Shown: positions 22,058 through 32,644 of the stretch, piece by piece
How the letters are laid out: each line of letters opens with the position of its first letter
How positions within the stretch are numbered: position 1 is the first letter of the stretch
Assembly: GCA_009602725.1 (NCBI GenBank)
Contig: WELB01000012.1
Coordinates: 170,252 to 215,797 of the forward strand
Length of the DNA stretch: 45,546 nucleotides
DNA from: Spirogloea muscicola
Taxonomy: Eukaryota; Streptophyta; Zygnematophyceae; Spirogloeales; Spirogloeaceae
Direction of reading: 5' to 3'
Translations under genes and position numbers: made by a program
The notes under the pieces: model-generated
Seen by the model: only the letters and a program-made list of their open reading frames with translations
Database searches by the model: none
What the model was told of the DNA's origin: nothing

Positions 22058-23495
22058 ATGCTGCCAAGGCCGGTGCTCCCTTTGACAATGAAGGTGGAGA
22101 TGGTGCCAGTGCCAATGCAGCTGGTCCCGTCCGGCAGCTCCTCTCCCAAGAAGGTCAAGGTGCCCCTGGGCTCGAAAAGGCCTCATCTGGCGGCCGCCCC
22201 CAAGGACGGCGATAGTGCCTGTGTCGAAGGCGTCATAGACGACCAGATGTTCCATTCCGAGAAAAAACGACGGCTGACCATGGAGCAGGTAAGGACTGAC
22301 ACAGTGCACAAGGCCTACTTACTTGTATGCCTATTCGCAGTGGGTGGCAAGCATGGAAGCTCAGCTTTCAAGATGGGCGCATGTGTCATTTGGCGGCAAT
22401 GGCTGGTTCCTACAAAGTCGTGGTTGTGGGCCTCCCTTCAGCTGTGGTTCAAACAAGGGCTGCCCTGTGCCCGATAAGGGTGCCAGCGAGATCATCTGTG
22501 CTCTCCTGTTGGTTCTCTTCATAGGTGCGGCTGCTCGAGCAAAGCTTTGACGAGGAGAACAAGCTGGAGCCTTCGAGGAAGGTGTTGCTGGCCCGCCAGC
22601 TGGGCTTGCAGCCGCGCCAGGTGGCTGTCTGGTTCCAGAATCGCCGGGCTCGACGCAAGACCAAGGTCTTGGAGAGGGACTTTGACTCCTTGCAGCTGCA
22701 GTTCAATGCAGTGGTCTCAGAAAACGAGCGCCTGTGCATGGAGGTGCATTTCTGCACCACAGCTGGCGTCTCCAGTGTTGTTGCACTGAGCCAGACATGC
22801 TAAGGACTGTGTCACATGTCAGATACCAAGTGAGATAGTTTGTTTGTAATAAGAAAGCACATGTTGCCAGCTCCAGGTTGGTCACAATTCTTGGACTCTT
22901 TTTTTTGTGTCTTGTGCCTCCTTGTTACACAGCTCCGAAGATGCAGAGCCGGCCTGTGCAAGCCATTTGGACGAGATCAGACTGGATACCCTTCGTCCAG
23001 GGACTCCAGCTCAAGCCCGCTTGACAATGACATACTCCTTTCTCGAGTGAGACATGTTATTTCCTGCGCGTACAAGCTCACACTGACAGTCTTATTGAAG
23101 ATGGGCTTAATGTTTGTATGCTGCAACTATACTCTGTCAGTTTCAGCGTCCACCGGCACTGTGAGATGTGCTGCAGTGGTCTCGACTTTGACTGCACAAT
23201 GATCTTGGAAGCTGATGAAGCATGCTTGACTCTGCAGGATCAGGGCATGTCTACAGGAAACCATTGTGTATCTACCGACATACCAAACAACTCCGACATT
23301 ATGACCATTTTACCACTGAGCCTGCCCTATGTGCGTAAAGTTACACGCACCATCCTTGCTGCAGCAGACCTAGTCAGCGACCTGATCGCACCGGAACCAT
23401 GCCATTATATTGATGCCAGGATGCACATTTCCTCATTCTCAACAGAACAGGCAGGTGGGACAGTAGACTTGGCCTGCTCATTGCCACTTGGCTGA
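22058..23495 (+). CDS. HD-Zip class I homeodomain-leucine zipper factor
   Basis: Exons 22058-22288 and 22525-22743 are firm. Exons 22933-23046 and 23238-23495 fit phase and splice consensus but lack family support (about 273 residues if all are used). The homeodomain spans about residues 67-123: [20 protein letters not shown], then [20 protein letters not shown], and recognition helix [15 protein letters not shown] with the invariant W, F, N and R. It is followed directly by a zipper with heptads [25 protein letters not shown]. This arrangement and EKKRRLT..QV..LE.SF are typical of class I, which binds the pseudopalindrome CAATNATTG as dimers and mediates stress or developmental responses in land plants. 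The start at 22058 is the first in-frame ATG downstream of the GC-rich leader. The zipper seems short, and its length depends on the third exon. Confidence 0.9.
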
Positions 23496-25840
23496 CGTTG
23501 AAAAAGGTGGGTGCTTGTTGTCCACTAGAAGGAATGTGATGGAAGCTGCCACAGTGGTCTGAGCGAGGAAAGGGGTGGGAGCAGCCCCAGAGGTGCTTCA
23601 GACAGCGCCCTTTCCAACCTGGCTGAGGCCGCAGCTGTGAATGTGGACAAAGGAAAAGGAGCGCAGACTTCTCTGCCGGCAGCAACCAGTTTCAATAATT
23701 TTGCACTTTTCATTGGACTGCCTCCTGACCTGCCAATTCCGTGAGTCACGTCACTTCGCTCATGATCTACATATATTCCTTGACCTCTCTTTGGTCATTA
23801 CTGGGATGTTTGACTGTCTAGCTCGGGCTAACAAGGGAAGGTGGTCTGTCATTTAATTTAAGCGTATGGCATAATAGTGGGCAGTGATACGGTCTTCGCT
23901 GAGGTGATGAGTCCAGGGGCAAGGTTAGTCACTGCATTAGTGCTTCACTGAGACTCACCACGTCTTCCTCGTCAGAAGGCCTTGGATGTAGAGTACAGAC
24001 TGATGGATGCTCTTGTGCATGATGAAGCAGCCTGCAGACTTCACCAATAGTGAGTACTTCGATCGTAGCTGAAGAGGGCAGCTCTGAGGATGACTGCAGC
24101 TGCAATTTCTTCCTTCTTCCTGATTCTGAGGACCAGCCAGAAGCGCAGTGGTGGGACGGCCTCTCTCTAAGTGCCATCCCCTGAGAGACCAGATACCTTC
24201 GAGGAGGAGACTTCTGTAAATACTGTCGCCATTTACTCCCTTTGATGTTCACTCTCCCCTTCCCATCAGCCCAGCATCCTTGTTGGCATAGCAGATGGTT
24301 ACACTTGGGAAGTAAATGTGTGGGAAGGGCATGTTCCACTGCCCAGAAGATTTGGAGAGGCACCAGGGCAAGGTGATCAGCCTTCAAAGACCACATGTTC
24401 ACTCGACCCCAGCACTCGACCCAGCGCTCTTGCTGTCATCTATCTCAAGCACCTCTTGTGCTTGCTTACAATATGTCAAGGACTAGAGGTCGGTGGAGTT
24501 GCCCGTTGTGCTATTAAGTTAGCCACTGGCCTCTACTAGTGTCAATGCTATGTCAAATCTCATGGCATTTTCGTCTCCCATATATTTTACTTGGCAGGAG
24601 AGTAGTGATGGTTGTTGCATTATGTGACTGCCAGAGCTGCTGTCAGCCAATGATTTACTAGCAGATACTATGGGTATGCTGTTAGCGTCCCATACCAATG
24701 CGCTACATCATAGGTCAGAATAGTCGTCGTCAATTTTGAGCCGGCTTTGTCCTGCTAAGTAGGCAAGGCTACTGCCTGGCTGTGTACTTCAGTTCCTATC
24801 CTTTTTCTACAGCCGTTTTGCGATTTTAATGGTGAAAGTGTGTTCTGCCTGCCATGAGGTTCCCTAGTGAGAAGCGTGCTGTGGAGTCGTCACAGGTTTT
24901 TGCACTTTCTCGGCTGCCAAATTGACTATCTGGCGCGCCTTCTCTCTTTGGCAACAGTGCACGCTGTCCGTGTATTGCCCTTTCACACAAGGTTTAAATA
25001 CTACTACTCTAGTCTTGTCAATCAGCATACGGACTTCTGACCAGACATGGCTGCACACTTTCGGAGTCTCTATGCCAAGCACGGCTGACTATCAACGACG
25101 ACATCTAGTGAGAGAATCAATCTGTGACTGATCATCATGAGCCACAGAATTCCTGGGCACGACACCCACAGCTGGGCTGCCATGGCCTGCTAGTGACAGG
25201 TCTCTGGTCCACTCCATGCCTGTTGCTCCTAAACTATTCGGCAAACGCTTGGCTATAGCAACTCCTTCACCAGCTTGCTTGAGCTGACAGAAGAACGATG
25301 CTATCTTTGATGTGAAGTTGTAAAATGCACACGTCTGTCTAGCAGCCCCTGAGACCTTCAGTAAATAGAAAGCCTTACGAGAGGGCCCTTATGATGGACA
25401 GGACACCGCTTTCACACTCCCATGATACTAAAATAAGGAGGTGAATCTCATACCTCGTCCAACCTCCTGCTTAGCTATCAAAGTACAAGGAACTCAAATG
25501 CACAGAGTGTCAAGAGTAGATTCTTGGAAGACTGAGTGACCATCAGGCAGTGCGCCAAAGAGCAAAGGTTGAAATTGGAGTGAGGTACACGTGGATTTAC
25601 GTGTGTTGCAACCAACTGACTCCTGGAATGTACTCTGCGGTCCATTCTGTACAAGTTGGACGTAGACTTAGCTTTTCTGGACTTTGTCATTGGCAGGAAA
25701 GTAAAACCGGGGACAAACCATCGCCAATAACACCAATGGCGAAGGACAGGTCTTCAGGAAAGTGAAACTAGCCAGAAAGCGAGCGCATGGCAGGGCCAGT
25801 TTGCTACAGATTTTACAACAGCCAGCGCAATTTGACCGCA
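23496..25840. other. Intergenic; one doubtful minus-strand frame
   Basis: No firm gene. A 157-codon frame on the minus strand (24402-23929) contains GSKWRQYLQKSPPRRYL, faintly like a WRKY heptad, but lacks zinc ligands at the right spacing. The rest is AT-richer with no recognisable motif or repeat copy. Confidence 0.4.
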
Positions 25841-25844
25841 ACAA

Positions 25845-26080
25845 CTGAGCTTGCCGGTCTGGATCGGAAAGGCAAGCGCGTCTGCGTGGGCCGGCGCGGC
25901 GTCAGAAAAGCGCGCCCATAGAAAAGAGGGGCTGGCCAAGCCAGCCCAAAAAAGAATGGACAATGTCCAAAGCCAAAGCAAGAGGAGCCGGAGAAAGGAC
26001 TACACTACAACATACTGCAGAACACAGAAACGATGCAGAGGAAAGCTCAGTACCCACGAGTGAGCAACATCAGGTCTGAG
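25845..26080. repeat. Dispersed repeat copy
   Basis: Contains the reverse core (GGGGCTGGCCAAGCCAGCCC followed by AAAAAAGAATGGACAATGTC) and the downstream block CTCAGTACCCACGAGTGAGC at 26045. Here the core forms a strong palindrome, GGCTGGC CAA GCCAGCC. Confidence 0.75.
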
Positions 26081-26329
26081 TAGCTCGCTGCAGGGCGTCC
26101 ACCTCGTTCAGGGTCTGCAGGCGCGTCGTCCGCTGGGTGGGACCTCAGTGCCTCAGATGGCCACGAGCCGCTGTGAAAGCCAGCCGGGCGCCCTCGGCGA
26201 CGGCCGCGCGGACACGGTCTCAATCTCTCAGCAGACGCATTCATTCATCCCTCACGATGATAGGAATTCGTCGTGTAGCCCCGACTTGTGCACTCGCTTG
26301 TGCCTGAACGGTGCCTTGGCTACATCCAG

Positions 26330-26870
26330 CCTTTCTTTCAATTCATGCGCACGGCGCGCCCTCCCCAGCTGGAATGTGAACCCCGAAGGTCACATCTCAC
26401 ATCTCACATCTCACATCTCATTTGGCACTCAATTGGCACTCAAGAGTCTTTTGCCCTTAATCACTCTACCGTTGAGTGATCATCGAACGAAGTACTCCAA
26501 CGCCCCAAACGGTGAGCCACAACCAGCCCGGAGCCGATTAGTCTTCTGAGAACCGTGCCTGCCTTAGCTTGCTCCATGCAGTTCCTTTCGGAATGGAATT
26601 TATCAGCTGAGTGCGCAACTAGCCAGGCCACTGCCTTTTCTGGTGGTGGCTGCAGCTCCCCAAGTTAGCCTGTAAATGCTCATTTGTTGCTACTGATATC
26701 CCCCTTCAGCCGGCAATTATACCTTAGCCCCCTTAACATGGGGCTTTACTTCGTGTAGCCCAATTCCCTGCACTAGCTTTACCTGAACAGTGTGTTGGCT
26801 TGACTTGACGGCCTTCTCATTGCACGCAAATGGGCTGGCCTCTCACAGCCATCACCCCCTTCAGAAGAGC
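26330..26870 (-). repeat. Dispersed repeat, reverse-oriented long copy
   Basis: Read on the minus strand, 26860 to 26600 gives GGCTGTGAGAGGCCAGCCCA, TCAAGTCAAGCCAACACACT, GTTCAGGTAAAGCTAGTGCA, GGGGGCTAAGGTATAATT and GCTAACTTGGGGAGCTGCAG, the same block order as the plus-strand copies. A further piece (CATGCGCACGGCGCGCCCTC) lies at 26343. Confidence 0.75.
26391..26422. repeat. Short tandem repeat (CACATCT-like heptamer)
   Basis: Four to five copies of a TCACATC/CACATCT heptamer are followed by a doublet of TTGGCACTCAA. This is a simple repeat without a coding context. Confidence 0.9.
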
Positions 26871-27810
26871 TTCTAATTATTAGAGCTGCTCTGAGACGAC
26901 AATCTGCTTAGGCGGCAACCGGCTAGAATTTGCCTGTATGCACTTCCTTGGAAACGTGCTCGTCAGTACAAACAATACCTTCCTGCCATCCTGAGTACCA
27001 CTGCACATCGTGCACGCAAATCTTCCACGAGCACCTGCACCCCAGCTTCGAGGGGTCTATTCTTACTGACCTCTGGCGCTACCATGCTTCAAGAGAAAGC
27101 TTGTCAGCCTGTCTTCACCGACTAGATTGTCCCCCACAAGCAATGCTCTCAACTCATCGCAATCTAAATCGCACTCATCCTGAACGATGCAACTCTACTG
27201 CCTTACTGCTCACTGGACGCATCGCTTTGCACATTCTCATACCGCTCAGAGCCACAAAAAGCCCCATAGACCACATGTCTTGCACATTCTTAACCATGTT
27301 ACTGGTGGCAAGCTAGATGACTGACAAGACATAGCAGAACAAATACGCTCTGGCCTAGAGGTTGTTGAGATGTGATGAATGGTTGCTGTGGTACTCCGCA
27401 CATCAATGGAGACTGAAAGGAGCTCAGCCACCATTGACACGACTCCACAGAACGCTAGGAGCACGCAACTCGTAGTGACCTTCACGCAACACCTCAATAA
27501 TCGGCATTGTTCAAGTGCTGGCTGCTTGAGAGTGGTGGGCTGCATGTCAACCCCTCGAGCATCCAAACAATGACATTGAAGGATCAACAAATGAGTGTAG
27601 GGGAGCAGAGCATGCCAACGGCCTCAACCATGAGGCGGCTTGACACCCTCCTTTTCTGCAAAATCAACAATGACTGCACCACACAAGGCAGGGTGTTACA
27701 AAACGTTTGACGACATTTGCTTGGGTGCAGAAGGACTGCCTGTAATCGCTGATACTGTACTCAAACAAGCACGACAGGCTCCAGGCGTTCTGTCCCATTT
27801 TCAGACAGTG
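26871..27810. other. Intergenic region
   Basis: Nearly 1 kb with open frames of up to 128 codons, none with a recognisable motif. Sequence composition is unlike the GC-rich exons of the window. Confidence 0.4.
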
Positions 27811-28062
27811 CAAGGCGCAACCTCTTGACCAAGCACTGAAGTTGATAATCTTTGTTGGTAGCTGTAGTGCCGAAGATAAAGCATGCTAGGGCGACGGAAT
27901 ACTGGTGGCGACCAAGGCTCCACTACAATGTCGGAGTGCAGGGCCCCGAGTAGCTCAAAGACACAGCCACCAGTGCCTAGTGCCCTAGCATGTCATCGAT
28001 GCACACTGTAGCTACCAACAAAGGTTATCAACTTCAGTGCTTGGACAAATGTTGCATCTTGA
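27811..28062. repeat. Long imperfect inverted repeat (fold-back)
   Basis: The arms are about 27811-27908 and 27967-28062 with a loop of about 58 bases. The left arm reads CCAAGCACTGAAGTTGATAA, then TTTGTTGGTAGCTGTAGTG, GCATGCTAGGGC and ACTGGTGG. The reverse complement of the right arm reads the same blocks with scattered mismatches and small bulges. This is either a miniature transposable element or a transcribed hairpin such as a pri-miRNA or hairpin-siRNA locus. Confidence 0.88.
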
Positions 28063-28186
28063 ACGGGTATGCGACGCGCAGATCGAACAATGCAGCAGGC
28101 ACAGGGTGTGAGAAGAAGATCAGTAGCGGCACAGTAAGCTGACATCGGTGACAAACGGGCTGAATGGGCGCAGTGCAGCCAACAGC

Positions 28187-28384
28187 TCATTTGAAGCGAG
28201 AAAGGAGCTCACCAGGCTTCTGGGCCTGGCCGTCGGACCACTTGGAGAGCTTGTAGTGCACGGCTTCGCGTGTGGCCACCTGCGTCTTGTAGGGCTCCTT
28301 GAGGCACGCGCGCAAGTGAGCCGCGCAGGCGTTGGCATAGGACAGGTAGGTCATCCCGGCAGCGCGCCAGTAGCCGCCCGACAT
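28187..28384 (-). CDS. Mitochondrial ATP synthase (F1) epsilon subunit
   Basis: A single-exon minus-strand frame of 65 residues: [20 protein letters not shown], then [31 protein letters not shown]. This closely follows the plant F1 epsilon subunit pattern (WRAAGMTY..Y...CA...R.CLKEP.K....TRE.VH..LSKW.DG..QKP). The protein sits at the foot of the F1 central stalk in the mitochondrial matrix and has no long presequence in plants, as here. The expected length is about 70 residues. The ending ELLSRFK differs from the usual acidic tail, and a strong donor (CCTG then GTGAGC) at that point could instead lead to an unseen second exon. Upstream, at 28471-28518, the leader holds a (GCG)n-type run that gives a spurious polyalanine extension in the same frame. 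Confidence 0.88.
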   Translation of the reverse strand: MSGGYWRAAGMTYLSYANACAAHLRACLKEPYKTQVATREAVHYKLSKWSDGQAQKPGELLSRFK

Positions 28385-28470
28385 GGTAGACGCCCCGCCG
28401 GGAAGCGAGCCGGGCTCGTCTTGGCCGCCGAGGCGCGCAGACGCGCCCGACGGCAGAGGCGCCTCTGCGG

Positions 28471-28518
28471 ATGCGGCGGCGGCGGTGGTTGCCGCGGCGG
28501 CGGCGGCGGCGGCGGCGT
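28471..28518. repeat. GCG/GGC trinucleotide-rich run
   Basis: A GGC/GCG repeat lies in the presumed 5' leader of the ATP epsilon gene. The minus-strand translation would be polyalanine, but the ATG of the conserved protein lies downstream of it. Confidence 0.8.
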
Positions 28519-28699
28519 GGGACTGCCCCAGGTGCCTTCGGGTGGGGAAGCGAAAGCAGCCTAAGCTGAACCGAGGCAGAGTGGGGACGTCCTGGCGAGG
28601 TAGCTGTTTTTCAATTGGACTTTCTTTTTTCGTTGTGTTCAATTGGATGAAAGAGAGTACTCCCAAAGAAAGGCTCGAACTTGCCTCCCTCTCAATTTC

Positions 28700-28935
28700 A
28701 TGCGCTTTTCTCCCAAAAAGAGAGAGGGCGCGCGGTGCGCATGAAATGAAAGGGTGGCCAATTCAAGCCAATACAATCTTTCAGGCAAAACCTAGTGAAA
28801 GAGATGGGGCTATAGATTGAAGCCCTATGCTGAGTGGCTACTTTGACAGTGGGATATTAGTACGGGTGAGCACATACACATGGATAAGCCAAGTAAGGGA
28901 GCCGGAGCGCCTGACTTACAGAAAAGGGGCAGATT
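28700..28935 (+). repeat. Dispersed repeat copy (long form)
   Basis: Contains GAGGGCGCGCGGTGCGCATG, AAATGAAAGGGTGGCCAATT, TTCAGGCAAAACCTAGTGAA, GGGGCTATAGATTGAAGCCC, GTACGGGTGAGCACATACAC and GTAAGGGAGCCGGAGCGCC. It lies about 300 bases upstream of the ATP epsilon start, within its probable 5' flank. Confidence 0.8.
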
Positions 28936-29825
28936 GTGTATTTGGCTGTGCAGACACAGTCATTGCTTGGCTTGGCTCCTCATTGTCGTCGACACCAAAG
29001 CCGGCCTTCAGTCCGTTACAACCGACAAGATCCGCACTTATGTTGTGTCACTCGTCAGGCTGGCGCTTGTGAATTTAATGTTTGCCATGCTTCTCTGGCA
29101 TAGCTCTCATGGCTCTCTTGGGTGAGAGCAACCTGAGCCATGTAGTCATGGCACCTCATAGCAGAGAATAGAAATGCTGTCACAATTGACACACTTTGCC
29201 TTTATTTAGTAGCCCCCCTTCTGTGCAAGGGGTGCAATTCTTTCTACTGTCTCATGAAGGAGCTCACGTTCATGAGCTCCACAAAATGAATTGGTGTTTA
29301 TCTATTACAAGCGGACGACCTCATTGGCCAAATCATTGGCTAAAGGATAGGGTGACTTCCTCGGTTTCCGGGAAACGTTTAGGATCTAAGGTCTCCATTT
29401 GTGGAGATAGAACTTTGGGCCTGCACGTCGATAGAGTATGCAAGAAATCGTTTTGCCAAGAGCAGGGGCAGAATGCGGGCCATGGGTTCTGATTGAGGTT
29501 CTGGTCCTGCACCAGGCTCCAGTTCTATTTCCTCCCACCACCACCCCTTCCGATGCTTCCCAACTCCTCTTTCCTCTACAATTCCGCTCTCTCATCTATT
29601 ACTATTCACCCTTCCATGCTACTTTAAATCTCTCTGGTTATCTATCATGCATAAACACGAAGGGATCCTGCCACCTTGAGCTCGACATGAGCCTAGTGAG
29701 CTTGTGCAGTACAGAAGTGCTTGAACATCCAAGGCGGACTGCTCCGCAAGGTACAAGCACAAAGAATGGAAAAGAATAGGGCTTGCTTCACGTGAAGGCA
29801 AGACCGACTGACATATATAATATGT
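28936..29825. other. Intergenic region upstream of ATP epsilon
   Basis: No gene is seen. A perfect 8-base inverted repeat (GGAGCTCA/TGAGCTCC, 29259-29280) and pyrimidine-rich sequence near 29520-29600 are the only visible structures. The COQ10 3' end lies at the right border. Confidence 0.45.
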
Positions 29826-31835
29826 CTAGCGAGCTGGGCACGATTGGAGCAAGCGTCTCACATCCACACCGGGCCCATAAACCACTAAGCAACGCCGTTC
29901 AAATGAGCCAACAAGCCGCGAGACAACCTCATCAAAGAATAAGTCGGCTGCCTGCATCATGCACAAGATTTTCAATGTGTGAGGTCATGGTCAGGTTACA
30001 CCAGCAATATGATGTGAAAGACCTAGACCAAGGGTGTAGATTATCAATATCCCACCAAAAGCAACGGCAGGGCATCATTGTAAAGTAATGTTGCAGTTTG
30101 GGCCTGCTTAAAAGCTCACCCTGCGATACAGAGCAGATCTAAATCGGAAGTCCACTGCAAAGTGGAGATTTGTGGTCCCCGGGGCCGGGCCCGGCCGAAA
30201 CTCCCACATGTTGTCCAGATGATCAAACAGTGTGCTTTGTGACACAGTTGTCTGCAGCAGTATCAAGTGCAAAATAATCAGTTCCTGAAGTTGAAAGGAC
30301 TGCCAGACAAATTCCATTTGCCATGGTCTTGTGAATACGATCACTTCTAGCCACTTAGCTAAAATGGACACAACTGATCAAGGAAATGGTCATCACAACC
30401 CACTTTGCAGACTGGAGGTGGTAGACTATCAATGCGTACTTGTAAGAGCATATGCATGGGACAAAGTGGTACACAAGTGCTCACCTTGACAAGGCTGGGC
30501 CTCGTTGTACGCACATGTGAAATGTATCTCTCCCTGAAAAGCTTGAAGCCTATCTCCAGCTCAGCATCCATCTCATCACCCTTCTTCCAGATCACATTTG
30601 ACCGTTGACACCATGGAACGAAGTCCTCATACAAATCTACTGCTGATACAACGTCAAATAGTTGAGTTGGAGAGTATCTGCAGATCCAGCACAATGAGCA
30701 TGTATCAACAGCAACACGGGAGCTCTGCCCATGACTCGGTATTCTCAAGCTGGCAATTGGCAGCAATTCAAACTCAACTGGCAGGCACGTGTGCAGTTAC
30801 CAGATAAAAGCTCCATATGAGAATCAAAGTGTGCCTTGCAAATCACTCAACTGCATACTTGTAGGTGGCTGCTTGACTCAAGAATGACGTGGCCGCGCTG
30901 CTAACTTTACGGGCAGAAATATGCAAAGTGCAGTCTGTTCACGGACTGCTTATCTTGGACCTATACGTAATTTCTGCTGTGTTCTGCTCGTGCAAACTCG
31001 CCACAACCAAGAGTCGACAAGGAAAAGAGGCCAGGTAGAAGTCCTGGAAGATCACCCTAGAATGCGCTCCTCCTCATAATGCCTTGCATCGCCAGCATCC
31101 TCGTCCCCATCACCCCAGCTCAATATGTGTCTCCTTTGCTGATGATGCAGGAGCTCCCCAAGCGGGCCCCTCCAAAGCTCACGCCGAATGGTGGTTGCAG
31201 CTGTCAGCGGCCGATCTGGCAAGCTGGCTAGGTATCTGGCAGCCCATAGTCTCCTCTGCAACACAGGAAAGCAGGGTGCATGAATACAGTAGTCCACGTT
31301 GGGGCAGAAGGTAAGTCATGTATAATACTGAAGATGGTCCAGACCCAACTAGAACATGGTAGACAATCTATTGCGTGGATGGTAGACCAGTAGACTAGTA
31401 GACCATCACTTCAATGGACCACCATCAGTAGACCAGCAGATGGTGGTCAAGGTCTCCAAGCCGTCCAAGACAGGACCAAGCTCAGCAGCTTGCTCTGTAA
31501 GCAGAAAACTCCCACGACCAAACCAGCAGTACGAATGTTTGCATGACGAATCCGAGTTTGTCACTGCCAATTACTGATGCAACCGCGAACGCGAAAGTAT
31601 ATGGTCTGATGTCGCAGGCGACGTGGCTTGCGCCTGATGACGCGTGTTTGGTGTACATAGCCTGGTTGGAGGGACTCAGGCACAGAGCGAGTGAAGGGCG
31701 CGGATGGCCTCAAGAGACCTCGAGGAGGAGGCGCTGGCAGTCTCGCCCGGCCGCCGGCCGTGAGCCGCGTCCGGCGGCCCGTCGCAGCAGCGGCAACAAG
31801 GCGGCGGCCGCGGCAGAGGCGCGGCGGCCCGCCAT
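29826..31835 (-). CDS. COQ10: Coenzyme Q-binding protein COQ10 (START-like)
   Basis: Five minus-strand exons, 31835-31719, 31255-31056, 30677-30485, 30251-30120 and 29951-29826, give 255 residues with consistent phases. Exon 1 is an Arg/Ala/Leu-rich, acid-free stretch starting MAGRRASAAAAALLPLLRRA, a textbook mitochondrial presequence. The mature protein shows YEEERILGYSPTQLFDVVSA, DLYEDFVPWCQRSNVI, AELEIGFKLFRERYISHV, TLFDHLDNMWEFRPGP, HFAVDFRFRSALYRR and AADLFFDEVVSRLVGSFERR. This matches the whole COQ10 family, including FVPWC and the C-terminal LFFDEVV helix. The protein binds ubiquinone in the mitochondrial inner membrane and is needed for efficient respiration. The ATG at 31835 has a purine at -3 and G at +4. 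All splice sites are GT-AG. Confidence 0.93.
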
Positions 31836-32034
31836 GCTTCGACGGGGGCGGCGGCGGCAGCGGCGGCAGCGGCGGCCGGAGAGGGTAGTGAGTGTCGCCG
31901 CGAGCGAGCTGGCCGGCGCAGCGATCGATCGATCGCCGCTCATGGTTCTATCGCGGGCCGCCGGCCTCGACACCCAACATCTCGCCAGTCTTCGGGCCTA
32001 CGGCAGCCACGGCCGTAGCGACCCCGTCTAGAAA
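31836..32034. promoter_or_regulatory. COQ10 upstream region
   Basis: GC-rich sequence immediately 5' of COQ10, with a GATC repeat (GATCGATCGATCG) at 31922-31934. The promoter role is inferred from position; no core element is clear. Confidence 0.35.
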
Positions 32035-32155
32035 GAAAGTGGCACTCCCAATGGGAGCAAGGGCTGTGAAAAGAAGTGGCTCTCCCAATGGGTGCAAGGG
32101 CTGTGAGAAGCAAGCCCGAAAAGAATTGACAAGGTTCGAAGGGGCCAAACTACGA
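32035..32155. repeat. Dispersed repeat, reverse core with internal duplication
   Basis: GCAAGGGCTGTGAAAAGAAG and GCAAGGGCTGTGAGAAGCAA occur about 35 bases apart, each preceded by CTCCCAATGGG. They are followed by CCCGAAAAGAATTGACAAGG and TTCGAAGGGGC. It closely matches, in reverse, the copy at 19965-20050. Confidence 0.8.
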
Positions 32156-32640
32156 GCTGTGAAAAGCAGCCCAAAAACAGTGTACAAGGTAAGTGGATCC
32201 AGTGCAGCCAAAGGGGCGACGGCTTCCACACACGGCGAGTCGACCTGCTGGCCACTCCACTGGTTGGTGGACCGCGCCACACTGCGGACAAAACAGACGC
32301 ATTCGACCGCCAAACCCCACCCTATCTGCCTCAAAGGCAGGGCATGCAGCGGCCCGTGCCGCTCGTGGCAACGAGGCCAAGTATGCTGACATTCCACGGG
32401 AGGACAAGTTCATCCCCCATGGACGTCCACGGGGCGTTTGCCGCTCGTTGGCTCGAGCTCCTGCACCGGCTAGCGCAGCGCTGTGTCCCGACGTCATCAA
32501 GTGAAGCATGCCGAATATAAAGCGGCAGGCTCTCTTGCCCAGGTGTATCGCATGCGCCTGTCACTACGGCTGCAGCGGTCAATGGCACACGAGTTGCACC
32601 TGCGTGCTGGTCGAGGCCTGGCTGCAGCCTCTAGTTATAG
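32156..32640. other. Unassigned GC-rich stretch
   Basis: Open frames cover 32193-32504 and 32483-32677 on the plus strand. They include EAKYADIPREDKFIPHGRP and KHAEYKAAGSLAQVYRMRL, which look protein-like in composition but match no family I know. This is possibly a decayed element or gene fragment. Confidence 0.3.
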
Positions 32641-32644
32641 ACAG

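Noticed and set aside
28385-28666. In-frame N-terminal extension of ATP epsilon with a polyalanine run
   Set aside because: Plant epsilon subunits start directly at the WRAAGM segment; the extension is a translation of a GCG repeat in the leader.
29259-29280. Perfect GGAGCTCA/TGAGCTCC inverted repeat
   Set aside because: Short, isolated and restriction-site-like; not next to a gene end, so expected by chance in 45 kb.
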